A DNA stretch of 64,000 bases. It comes from Xylocopa sonorina. Its lineage: Eukaryota; Arthropoda; Insecta; Hymenoptera; Apidae. The DNA lies in the NCBI RefSeq assembly GCF_050948175.1, contig NW_027490376.1, positions 248,001 through 312,000 on the forward strand. Reading direction: 5' to 3'. The position numbers were made by a program, and so were the translations under genes. Under the pieces are notes generated by a model. That model saw only the letters and a list, made by a program, of their open reading frames with translations, had not been told where the DNA came from and ran no database searches. Shown piece after piece: positions 25,660 through 38,720 of this stretch; position 1 is the stretch's first letter, and each line of letters begins with the position of its first letter.

Positions 25660-28600
25660 ATACGTAGACATCTGCAAACGCTATTTGCTAGCAAGGAAGT
25701 GTCGCACTTACATTCATTTGAAGTGTAGACGAGGACTACATAACACTTCGCCAATCATATTATATCTTACCATGAAACATAGAAATGAGATGCAATATCG
25801 CGTTTTAAGAAGCATAAGAACTCTATTGCTACGATACGTAGACATCTGCAAACGCTATTTCCTGGCAAGGAAGTGTCGTATTTACATTCTTCTGAAGAGA
25901 ATACGAGGTATACATAACACTTTACAACGAATATTATATCCTATCATACAACATAGAAATGAGATACGATATCGCGTTTTAAGAAGCATTAGAACACCAT
26001 CCTTACGATACGTAAACATCTGCAAACGCTATTTCCTAGAAAGGAAGTGTCGCATTTACATTCATTTGAAATGTAAACGAGGAATACATAACACTTCGCA
26101 ATGAATATTACATCTTATCATAAAACATAGAAATGAGATGCGACATCACGTTTTAAGTAGCATTAGAACTCCATCCCTGCGATATGTAGACATCTGCAAA
26201 CGCTATTTCCTAGCAAGGATGTGTCGCATTTACATTTATTTGAAGTGTAGACGAGGACTACATAACACATAGAAAATCATATTATATCTTACCATGTAAC
26301 ATAGAAATGAGATGCGGAATCGCGTTTTAAGAAGCATTAGAACTCTATTGCTACGATACGTAGACATCTACAAACGCCATTTCCTAGCAAGGAAGTGTCG
26401 CGTTTACATTCATTTGAAATGTAGACGAGGACTACATAACACTTCGCAAATCATATTATATCTTAGCATGAAACATAGAAATGAGATGCGATATCGCGTT
26501 TTAAGAAGCATTAGAACTCTGTTGCTACGATACGTAGACATCTGCAAACGCTATTTCCTAGCAAGGAAGTGTCGCATTTACATTCATTTATAGTGTAGAC
26601 GAGGAATACATAACATTTCGCAATGAATATTACATCTTATCATGAAACATAGAAATGAGATGCGATATCTCGTTTTAAGAAGCATTTGAACTCTATCGAT
26701 TCGATACGTAGACATCTGCAAACGCTATTTCCTTGCATGGAAGTGTCGCGTTTATATTCATTTGAAGTGTAGACGAGGAATACATAACACTTCGCCAGTC
26801 ATATTATATCTTACCATTAAACATGGAAATCAGATGCGATTTCGCGGTTTAAGAAGCATTAGAAATCTATTGCTACGATAGGTAGACATCTGCAAACGCT
26901 ATTTCCTAGCAAGGAAGTGTCGCATTTACATTCATTTGAAGTGTAGACGAGGACTACATAACACTTCGCGTGTCATATTACATCTTACCATGAAACATAG
27001 AATTGAGATGCAATATCGCATTTTAAGAAGCATTACAACTCCATCCCTACGATACGTAGACATCTGCAAACGCTATTTCCAATCAAGGATGTGTCGCATT
27101 TACATTTATTAGAAGTGTAGACGAGGACTACATAACACTTAGAAAATCATATTATATCTTACCATGAACCATAGAAGTGAGATGCGATATCGCGCTTTAA
27201 GAATCATATGAACTCTATTGCTTCGATACGTAGACTCTGCAAACGCTATTTCCTAGCAAAGAAGTGTCGCATTTACATTCATTTGAATCGTAGACGAGGA
27301 ATGCAAACACTTCGTAATGAATATTATATCTTACCATGAAACATAGAAATGAGATTCGATATCGCGTTTTAAGAAGCATTAGAAAGCTATTGCTACGATA
27401 CGCAGACATCTGCAAACGCTATTTCCTAGCGAGGAAGTATCTCATTCACATTCATTTGAAGTGTAGACGAGTAATACATGACACTTCGCAAATCATGTTA
27501 TATCTTACCATGAAACATAGAAATGAGATGCGATATCGCGTTTTAAGAATCATATGAACTCTATTGCTACGATACGTAGACATCTGCAGACGCTATTTCC
27601 TAGCAAGGAAGTGTTGCATTAACATTCATTTGAAGTGTAGACGAGGAATACATGACACATCGCAAATCATATTATATCTTACCATGAAACATAGAAATGA
27701 GATGCGATATCGCGTTTTAAGAAGCATTAGAAATCTATTGCTACGATACGTAGACATCTGCAAACGCTATTTCCTTGCAAGGTAGTGTCGCATTTACATT
27801 CATTTGAAGTGTAGACGTGGAATACATGACACTTCGCAAATCATATTATATCATACCATGAAACATAGAAATGTGATGCGATATCGCGCTTTAAGAATCA
27901 TATGAACTCTATTGCTTCGATACGTAGACTCTGCAAACGCTATTTCCTAGCAAGGAAGTGTCGCATTTACGTTCATTTGAATCGTAGACGAGGAATGCAT
28001 AACACTTCGCAATGAATATTACATCTTATCATGAAACATAGATATGAGATGCGATATCGCGTTTTAAGAATCATAAGAACTCTATTGCTACGATACGTAG
28101 ACATCTGCAAACGCTATTTCCTTGCAAGCAAGTGTCGCATTTACATTCATTTGAATCGTAGACGAGGAATGCATAACACTTCGCAATGAATATTATATCT
28201 TACCATGAAACATAGAAATGAGATTCGATATCGCGTTTTAAGAAGCATTAGAGAGCTATTGCTACGATACGTAGACATCTGGAAACACTATTTCCTAGCG
28301 AGGATGTATCGCATTCACATTAATTTGAAGTGTAGACGAGGAATACATAACACTTCGCAAATCATGTTATATCTTACCATGATACATAGAAATGAGATGC
28401 GATATCGCGTTTTAAGAATCATATGAACTCTATTGCTACGATACGTAGACATCTGCAATCGCTATTTCCTTGCAAGGATGTGTCGCATTTACATTCATTT
28501 GAAGTTTAGACGAGGAATACATAACACTTCGCAAATCATTTTATATCTTACCATGAAACATAGAAATGAGATGCCATATCGCGTTTGAAGAAGCATTAGA

Positions 28601-29020
28601 ACACTATTGCTACGATACCTAGACATCTGCAGACGCTATTTCCTAGCAAGGAAGTGTCGCATTTACATTCTTTTGAAGTGCAGACGAGGAATACATGATA
28701 CTTCGCAAATCATATTATATCTTACCATGAAACATAGAAACGACATGCGATATCGCGTTTTAAGAAGCATTAGAAATCTATTGCTACGATACGTAGACAT
28801 CTGCAGACGCTATTTCCTTGCAAGGAAGTGTCGCATTTACGTTCATTTGAATCGTAGACGAGGAATGCATAGCACTTCGCAATGAATATTATATCTTATC
28901 ATGAAACATAGATATGAGATGCAATATCTCGTTTTAAGAAGCATTAGAACACAATTGCTACGATAGGTAGACATTTGGAAACGCTATTTCCTAGCAAAGA
29001 AGTGTCGCATTTACATTCAT
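25660..29020 (+). repeat. 3.36-kb duplicated satellite block, copy 1
   Basis: It matches 29660-33020 at offset 3999-4000 (23 monomers), and its first half matches 16440-18310 at offset about 9240. It starts near 'gctagcaaggaagtgtcgcactt' and ends where 29022 continues 'cgaagtg' and 33022 continues 'tgaatcg'. It spans the change from monomers with 'ggactacataac' to monomers with 'gaatacatgac'. Confidence 0.85.
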
Positions 29021-29660
29021 TCGAAGTGTAGACGAGGACTACATAACACTTCGCAAGTCATATTATATCTTACCATGAAACATAGAAATGAGATGCGATA
29101 TCACGTTTTAAGAAGCATTAGAACTCCATCCCTACGATACGTAGACATCTGCAAACGCTATTTCCTAGCAAGGATGTGTCGCATTTACATTTATTTGTAG
29201 TGTAGACGAGGACTACATAACATTTCGCAAATCATATTATATCTTACCATGAAACATAGAAATGAGATGCGAAATCGCTTATTAAGAAGCATTAGAACTC
29301 TATTGTTACGATACGTAGACATCTGCAAACGCTATTTCCTAGCAAGGAAGTGTCGCATTTACTTTCATCTGAAGTGTAGACGAGGAATAAATAACATTTC
29401 GCAATGAATATTTCATCTCATCATGAAACATGGAAATGAGATGCGATATCTCGTTTTAAGAAGCATTTTAACTATATTGCTTCGATACGTAGACATCTGC
29501 AAACGCTATTTCCTTGCAAGGAAGTGTCGCATTCACATTCATTTGAAGTGTAGACGAGGAATACATAACACTTCGCCAATCATATTATATCTTACCATGA
29601 AACATAGAAATGAGATGCGATATCGCGTTTTAAGAAGCATTAGAACTCTATTGCTACGAT
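29020..29660 (+). repeat. satellite spacer between the two 3.36-kb blocks
   Basis: These monomers are related to 12815-13300, not to the blocks on either side. The key shared marks are 'attcattcgaagtg', 'gaatatttcatct' and 'cattttaactatattg'. This piece is probably the trace of the exchange that copied the block. Confidence 0.65.
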
Positions 29661-32600
29661 ACGTAGACATCTGCAAACGCTATTTGCTAGCAAGGAAGTG
29701 TCGCACTTACATTCATTTGAAGTGTAGACGAGGACTACATAACACTTCGCCAATCATATTATATCTTACCATGAAACATAGAAATGAGATGCAATATCGC
29801 GTTTTAAGAAGCATAAGAACTCTATTGCTACGATACGTAGACATCTGCAAACGCTATTTCCTGGCAAGGAAGTGTCGTATTTACATTCTTCTGAAGAGAA
29901 TACGAGGTATACATAACACTTTACAACGAATATTATATCCTATCATACAACATAGAAATGAGATACGATATCGCGTTTTAAGAAGCATTAGAACACCATC
30001 CTTACGATACGCAAACATCTGCAAACGCTATTTCCTAGAAAGGAAGTGTCGCATTTACATTCATTTGAAATGTAGACGAGGAATACATAACACTTCGCAA
30101 TGAATATTACATCTTATCATAAAACATAGAAATGAGATGCGACATCACGTTTTAAGTAGCATTAGAACTCCATCCCTGCGATAAGTAGACATCTGCAAAC
30201 GCTATTTCCTAGCAAGGATGTGTCGCATTTACATTTATTTGAAGTGTAGACGAGGACTACATAACACATAGAAAATCATATTATATCTTACCATGTAACA
30301 TAGAAATGAGATGCGGAATCGCGTTTTAAGAAGCATTAGAACCCTATTGCTACGATACGTAGACATCTACAAACGCCATTTCCTAGCAAGGAAGTGTCGC
30401 GTTTACATTCATTTGAAATGTAGACGAGGACCACATAACACTTCGCAAATCATATTATATCTTAGCATGAAACATAGAAATGAGATGCGATATCGCGTTT
30501 TAAGAAGCATTAGAACTCTGTTGCTACGATACGTAGACATCTGCAAACGCTATTTCCTAGCAAGGAAGTGTCGCATTTACATTCATTTATAGTGTAGACG
30601 AGGAATACATAACATTTCGCAATGAATATTACATCTTATCATGAAACATAGAAATGAGATGCGATATCTCGTTTTAAGAAGCATTTGAACTCTATCGATT
30701 CGATACGTAGACATCTGCAAACGCTATTTCCTCGCATGGAAGTGTCGCGTTTATATTCATTTGAAGTGTAGACGAGGAATACATAACACTTCGCCAGTCA
30801 TATTATATCTTACCATTAAACATGGAAATCAGATGCGATTTCGCGGTTTAAGAAGCATTAGAAATCTATTGCTACGATAGGTAGACATCTGCAAACGCTA
30901 TTTCCTAGCAAGGAAGTGTCGCATTTACATTCATTTGAAGTGTAGACGAGGACTACATAACACTTCGCGTGTCATATTATATCTTACCATGAAACATAGA
31001 ATTGAGATGCAATATCGCATTTTAAGAAGCATTACAACTCCATCCCTACGATACGTAGACATCTGCAAACGCTATTTCCAATCAAGGATGTGTCGCATTT
31101 ACATTTATTAGAAGTGTAGACGAGGACTACATAACACTTAGAAAATCATATTATATCTTACCATGAACCATAGAAGTGAGATGCGATATCGCGTTTTAAG
31201 AAGCATTAGAACACTATTGCTACGATAGGTAGACATTTGCAAACGCTATTTCCTAGCAAAGAAGTGTCGCATTTACATTCATTTGAATCGTAGACGAGGA
31301 ATGCAAACACTTCGTAATGAATATTATATCTTACCATGAAACATAGAAATGAGATTCGATATCGCGTTTTAAGAAGCATTAGAAAGTTATTGCTAGGATA
31401 CGTAGACATCTGCAAACGCTATTTCCTAGCGAGGAAGTATCTCATTCACATTCATTTGAAGTGTAGACGAGTAATACATGACACTTCGCAAATCATGTTA
31501 TATCTTGCCATGAAACATAGAAATGAGATGCGATATCGCGTTTTAAGAATCATATGAACTCTATTGCTACGATACGTAGACATCTGCAAACGCTATATCC
31601 TTGCAAGGAAATGTCGCATTTACATTCATTTGAAGTGTAGGCGAGGAATACATAACACTTCGCAAATCATATTATATCTTACCATGAAACATAGAAATGA
31701 GATGCGATATCGCGTTTTAAGAAGCATTAGAAATCTATTGCTACGATACGTAGACATCTGCAAACGCTATTTCCCTGCAAGGTAGTGTCGCATTTACATT
31801 CATTTGAAGTGTAGACGTGGAATACATGACACTTCGCAAATCATATTATATCATACCATGAAACATAGAAATGTGATGCGATATCGCGCTTTAAGAATCA
31901 TATGAACTCTATTGCTTCGATACGTAGACTCTGCAAACGCTATTTCCTAGCAAGGAAGTGTCGCATTTACGTTCATTTGAATCGTAGACGAGGAATGCAT
32001 AACACTTCGCAATGAATATTACATCTTATCATGAAACATAGATATGAGATGCGATATCGCGTTTTAAGAATCATAAGAACTCTATTGCTACGATACGTAG
32101 ACATCTGCAAACGCTATTTCCTTGCAAGCAAGTGTCGCATTTACATTCATTTGAATCGTAGACGAGGAATGCATAACACTTCGCAATGAATATTATATCT
32201 TACCATGAAACATAGAAATGAGATTCGATATCGCGTTTTAAGAAGCATTAGAGAGCTATTGCTACGATACGTAGACATCTGGAAACACTATTTCCTAGCG
32301 AGGATGTATCGCATTCACATTAATTTGAAGTGTAGACGAGGAATACATAACACTTCGCAAATCATGTTATATCTTACCATGATACATAGAAATGAGATGC
32401 GATATCGCGTTTTAAGAATCATATGAACTCTATTGCTACGATACGTAGACATCTGCAATCGCTATTTCCTTGCAAGGATGTGTCGCATTTACATTCATTT
32501 GAAGTGTAGACGAGGAATACATAACACTTCGCAAATCATTTTATATCTTACCATGAAACATAGAAATGAGATGCCATATCGCGTTTGAAGAAGCATAAGA

Positions 32601-33020
32601 ACACTATTGCTACGATACCTAGACATCTGCAGACGCTATTTCCTAGCAAGGAAGTGTCGCATTTACATTCTTTTGAAGTGCAGACGAGGAATACATGATA
32701 CTTCGCAAATCATATTATATCTTACCATGAAACATAGAAACGACATGCGATATCGCGTTTTAAGAAGCATTAGAAATCTATTGCTACGATACGTACACAT
32801 CTGCAGACGCTATTTCCTTGCAAGGAAGTGTCGCATTTACGTTCATTTGAATCGTAGACGAGGAATGCATAGCACTTCGCAATGAATATTATATCTTATC
32901 ATGAAACATAGATATGAGATGCAATATCTCGTTTTAAGAAGCATTAGAACACAATTGCTACGATAGGTAGACATTTGCAAACGCTATTTCCTAGCAAAGA
33001 AGTGTCGCATTTACATTCAT
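29660..33020 (+). repeat. 3.36-kb duplicated satellite block, copy 2
   Basis: This is the partner of 25660-29020. Shared rare variants include 'ctggaaacactatttcc', 'gatgccatatcgcgtttgaag', 'gaaacgacatgcg' and 'gtagactctgcaaac'. Its right end leads into the 1044-bp tandem repeat. Confidence 0.85.
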
Positions 33021-34820
33021 TTGAATCGTAGACGAGGAATGCATAACACTTCGTAATGAATATTATATCTTACCATGAAACATAGAAATGAGATTCGATA
33101 TCGAGTTTTAAGAAGCATTTGAAAGCTATTGCTACGATACGTAGACATCTGCAAACGCTATTTCCTAGCAAGGAAGTGTCGCATTTACATTCATTTGAAG
33201 AGTAGACGAGGAATCCATGACGCTTCGCAAATCATATTATATCTTACCATGAAACATAGAAATGAGATGCGATATCGCGTTTTAAGAAGCATTAGAAATC
33301 TATTGCTACGATACGTAGACATCTGCAGACGCTATTTCCTTGCAAGGAAGTGTCGCATTTACGTTCATTTGAATCGTAGACGCGGAATGCATAACACTTC
33401 GCAATGAATATTATATCTTACCATGAAACATAGAAATGAGATGCGATATCGCGTTTTAAGAAGCATTTGAACTCTCTTGCTTCGATACGTAGACATCTGC
33501 AAACGCTATTTCCTAGCAAGGAAGTGTCGCATTTACATCCATTTGAATCGCAGACGAGAAATGCATAACACTTCGCAATGAATATTATTTCCTATCATGA
33601 AACATAGATATGAGATGCAATATCTCGTTTTAGGAAGCATTTGAACTCTATTGCTTCGATACGTAGACATATGCAAACGCTATTTCCTTGCAAGGAAGTG
33701 TCGCATTTACATTCATTTGAAGTGTGGACGAGGAATACATGATACTTCGCAAATCATATTATATCTTACCATGAAACATAGAAACGACATGCGATATCGC
33801 GTTTTAAGAAGCATTAGAAATCTATTGCTACGATACGTAGACATCTGCAGACGCTATTTCCTTGCAAGGAAGTGTCGCATTTACGTTCATTTGAATCGTA
33901 GACGAGGAATGCATAGCACTTCGCAATGAATATTATATCTTATCATGAAACATAGATATGAGATGCAATATCTCGTTTTAAGAAGCATTAGAACACAATT
34001 GCTACGATAGGTAGACATTTGCAAACGCTATTTCCTAGCAAAGAAGTGTCGCATTTACATTCATTTGAATCGTAGACGAGGAATGCATAACACTTCGTAA
34101 TGAATATTATATCTTACCATGAAACATAGAAATGAGATTCGATATCGAGTTTTAAGAAGCATTTGAAAGCTATTGCTACGATACGTAGACATCTGCAAAC
34201 GCTATTTCCTAGCAAGGAAGTGTCGCATTTACATTCATTTGAAGAGTAGACGAGGAATCCATGACGCTTCGCAAATCATATTATATCTTACCATGAAACA
34301 TAGAAATGAGATGCGATATCGCGTTTTAAGAAGCATTAGAAATCTATTGCTACGATACGTAGACATCTGCAGACGCTATTTCCTTGCAAGGAAGTGTCGC
34401 ATTTACGTTCATTTGAATCGTAGACGCGGAATGCATAACACTTCGCAATGAATATTATATCTTACCATGAAACATAGAAATGAGATGCGATATCGCGTTT
34501 TAAGAAGCATTTGAACTCTCTTGCTTCGATACGTAGACATCTGCAAACGCTATTTCCTAGCAAGGAAGTGTCGCATTTACATCCATTTGAATCGCAGACG
34601 AGAAATGCATAACACTTCGCAATGAATATTATTTCCTATCATGAAACATAGATATGAGATGCAATATCTCGTTTTAGGAAGCATTTGAACTCTATTGCTT
34701 CGATACGTAGACATATGCAAACGCTATTTCCTTGCAAGGAAGTGTCGCATTTACATTCATTTGAAGTGTGGACGAGGAATACATGATACTTCGCAAATCA
34801 TATTATATCTTACCATGAAA
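32690..34820 (+). repeat. 6-monomer higher-order repeat, 1044 bp, about 2 copies
   Basis: 33774-34820 repeats 32730-33776 at exactly 1044 = 6 x 174. 'gaaacgacatgcg' is at 32737 and 33781. 'gaatattatttcc', 'gaagagtagacg' and 'gaatccatgacgc' recur with the same step. No indel separates the copies. Confidence 0.85.
33095..33104. other. dyad 1 variant with symmetry kept, TCGATATCGA
   Basis: Dyad 1 is usually GCGATATCGC. Here both outer bases have changed and the 10-bp palindrome is intact. The same form is at 34139-34148, 36226-36235 and 41618-41627. A half-changed form TCGATATCGC occurs in related monomers such as those near 28214 and 32224. All belong to one lineage, so this may be one event copied by amplification. 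Confidence 0.6.
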
Positions 34821-37800
34821 CATAGAGATGAGATGCAATATCTCGTTTTAGGAAGCATTTGAACTCTATTGCTTCGATACGTAGACATATGCAAACGCTA
34901 TTTCCTTGCAAGGAAGTGTCGCATTTACATTCATTTGAAGTGTAGACGAGGAATACATAACACTTCGCAAATCATGTTATATCTTACCATGAAACATAGA
35001 ATGAGATGCGATATCGCGTTTTAAGAATCATATGAACTCTATTGCAACGATACGTAGACATCTGCAAACCCTATATCCTTGCAAGGAAGTGTCGCATTTA
35101 CATTCATTTGAAGTGTTGGCGAGGAATACATAGCACTTCGCAAATCGTATTATATCTTACCATGAAACATAGAAATGAGATGCGATATCGCGTTTTAAGA
35201 AGCATTAGAACACTATTGCTACGATACCTAGACATCTGCAGACGCTATTTCCGAGCAAGGAAGTGTCGCATTAACATTCATTTGAATTGTAGTCGAGGAA
35301 TACATGACACATCGCAAATCATATTATATCTTACCATGAAACATAGAAATGGGATGCGATATCGCGTTTTAAGAAGCATTAGAAATCTATTGCTACGATA
35401 CGTAGACATCTGCAAACGCTATTTCCTAGCGAGGAAGTATCGCATTCACATTCATTTGAAGTGTAGACGAGGAATACATAAAACTTCGCAAATCATGTTA
35501 TATCTTACCATGAAACATAGAAATGAGATGCGATATCGCGTTTTAAGAATCATATGAACTCTATTGCTACGATACGTAGACATCTGCAATCGCTATTTCC
35601 TTGCAAGGATGTGTCGCATTTACATTCATTTGAAGTGTAGACGAGGAATACATAACACTTCGCAAATCATATTATATCTTACCATGAAACATAGAAATGA
35701 GATGCGATATCGCGTTTGAAGAAGCATTAGAACCCTATTGCTACGATACCTAGACATCTGCAGACGCTATTTCCTAGCAAGGAAGTGTCGCATTTACATT
35801 CTTTTGAAGTGCAGACGAGGAATACATGATACTTCGCAAATCATATTATATCTTACCATGAAACATAGAAACGAGATGCGATATCGCGTTTTAAGAAGCA
35901 TTAGAAATCTATTGCTACGATACGTAGACATCTGCAGACCCTATTTCCTTGCAAGGAAGTGTCGCATTTACGTTCATTTGAATCGTAGACGAGGAATGCA
36001 TAGCACTTCGCAATGAATATTATATCTTATCATGAAACATAGATATGAGATGCAATATCTCGTTTTAAGAAGCATTAGAACACTATTGCTACGATAGGTA
36101 GGCATTTGCAAACGCTATTTCCTAGCAAAGAAGTGTCGCATTTACATTCATTTGAATCGTAGACGAGGAATGCATAACACTACGTAATGAATATTATATC
36201 TTACCATGAAACATAGAAATGAGATTCGATATCGAGTTTTAAGAAGCATTAGAAAGCTATTGCTACGATACGTAGTCATCTGCAAACGCTATTTCCAAGC
36301 AAGGAAGTGTCGCATTTACATTCATTTGAAGAGTAGACGAGGAATCCATGACGCTTCGCAAACCATATTATATCTTACCATGAAACATAGAAATGAGATG
36401 CGATATCGCATTTTAAGAAGCATTAGAAATCTATTGCTACGATACGTAGACATCTGCAGACGCTATTTCCTTGCATGGAAGTGTCGCATTTACGTTCATT
36501 TGAATCGTAGACGAGGAATGCATAACAATTCGCAATGAATATTATATCTTACCATGAAACATAGATATGAGATGCAATATCTCGTTTTAGGAAGCATTTG
36601 AACTCTATTGCTTCGATACGTAGACATATGCAAACGCTATTTCCTTGAAAGGAAGTGTCGCATTTACATTCATTTGAAGTGTGGACGAGGAATACATGAT
36701 ACTTCGCAAATCATATTATATCTTACCATGAAACATAGAGATGAGATGCAATATCTCGATTTAGGAAGCATTTGAACTCCATTGCTTCGATACGTAGACA
36801 TCTGCAAACGCTATTTCCTAGCAAGGAAGTGTCGCATTTACATCCATTTGAATCGCAGGCGAGAAATGCATAACACTTCGCAATGAATATTATATCTTAT
36901 CATGAAACATAGATATGAGATGCAATATCTCGTTTTAGGAAGCATTTGAACTCTATTGCTTCGATACGTAGACATATGCAAACGCTATTTCCATGCAAGG
37001 AAGTGTCGCATTTACATTCATTTGAAGTGTGGACGAGGAATACATGATACTTCGCAAATCATATTATATCTTACCATGAAACATAGAGATGAGATGCAAT
37101 ATCTCGTTTTAGGAAGCATTTGAACTCTATTGCTTCGATACGTAGACATATGCAAACGCTATTTCCTTGCATGGAAGTGTCGCATTTACATTCATTTGAA
37201 GTGTGGACGAGGAATACATGATACTTCGCAAATCATATTATATCTTACCATGAAACATAGAGATGAGATGCGATATCGCGTTTCAAGAAGCATTTGAACA
37301 CTATTGCTTCGATACGTAGACATCTGCAAACGCTATTCCCATGCAAGGAAGTGTCGCATTTACATTCATTTGAAGTGTAGACGAGGAATACATGACGCTT
37401 CGCAAATCATATTATATCTTACCATGAAACATAGAAATGAGATTCTATAACGCGTTTTAAGAAGCATTAGAAAGCTATTGCTACGATACGTAGACATCTG
37501 CAAACGCTATTTCCTAGCGAGGAAGTATCTCATTCACATTCATTTGAAGTGTAGACGAGGAATACATAACACTTCGCAAATCATGTTATATCGTACCATG
37601 AAACATAGAATGAGATGCGATATCGCGTTTTAAGAATCATATGAACTCTATTGCAACGATACGTAGACATCTGCAAACCCTATATCCTTGCAAGGAAGTG
37701 TCGCATTTACATTCATTTGAAGTGTTGGCGAGGAATACATAACACTTCGCAAATCGTATTATATCTTACGATGAAACATAGAAATGAGATGCGATATCGC

Positions 37801-38720
37801 GTTTTAAGAAGCATTAGAACACTATTGCTACGATACCTAGACATCTGCAGACGCTATTTCCGAGCAAGGTAGTGTCGCATTTACATCCATTTGAATCGTA
37901 GACGAGGAATGCATAACACTTCGCAATGAATATTATATCTTATCATGAAACATACATATGAGATGCAATATCTCGTTTTAAGAAGCATTTGAACTCTATT
38001 GCTACGATACGTAGACATCTGCAAACGCTATTTCCAAGCGAGGAAGTATCGCATTCACATTCATTTGAAGTGTAGACGAGGAATACATAAAACTTCGCAA
38101 ATCATGTTATATCTTACCATGAAACATAGAAATGAGATGCGATATCGCGTTTTAAGAATCATATGAACTCTATTGCTACGATACGTAGACATCTGCAATC
38201 GCTATTTCCTTGCAAGGATGTGTCGCATTTACATTCATTTGAAGTGTAGACGAGGAATACATAACACTTCGCAAATCATATTATATCTTACCATGAAACA
38301 TAGAAATGAGATGCGATATCGCGTTTGAAGAAGCATTAGAACTCTATTGCTACGATACCTAGATACCTGCAGACGCTATTTCCTAGCAAGGAAGTGTCGC
38401 ATTTACATTCTTTTGAAGTGCAGACGAGGAATACATGATACTTCGCAAATCATATTATATCTTACCATGAAACATAGAAACGAGATGCGATATCGCGTTT
38501 TAAGAAGCATTAGAAATCTATTGCTACGATACGTAGACATCTGCAGACGCTATTTCCTTGCAAGGAAGTGTCGCATTTACGTTCATTTGAATCGTAGACG
38601 AGGAATGCATAACACTTCGCAATGAATATTATATCTTACCATGAAACATAGAAATGAGATGCGATATTGCATTTTAAGAAGCATTTGAACTCTATTGCCT
38701 CGATACGTAGACATCTGCAA
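34820..38720 (+). repeat. satellite region with marker monomer and 'tgtggacgagg' tandem monomers
   Basis: It contains the marker monomer 'ctgcaaaccctatatcc' plus 'gtgttggcgagg' at 35042 and 37651 (15 monomers apart). 36560-37260 is a run of similar monomers with 'gtgtggacgagg', 'catatgcaaacg' and 'gtttaggaagc' style variants. 35530-36540 matches 40920-41930 at offset 5392, and 37910-38630 matches 40693-41413 at offset 2783. No gene is seen. Confidence 0.75.
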
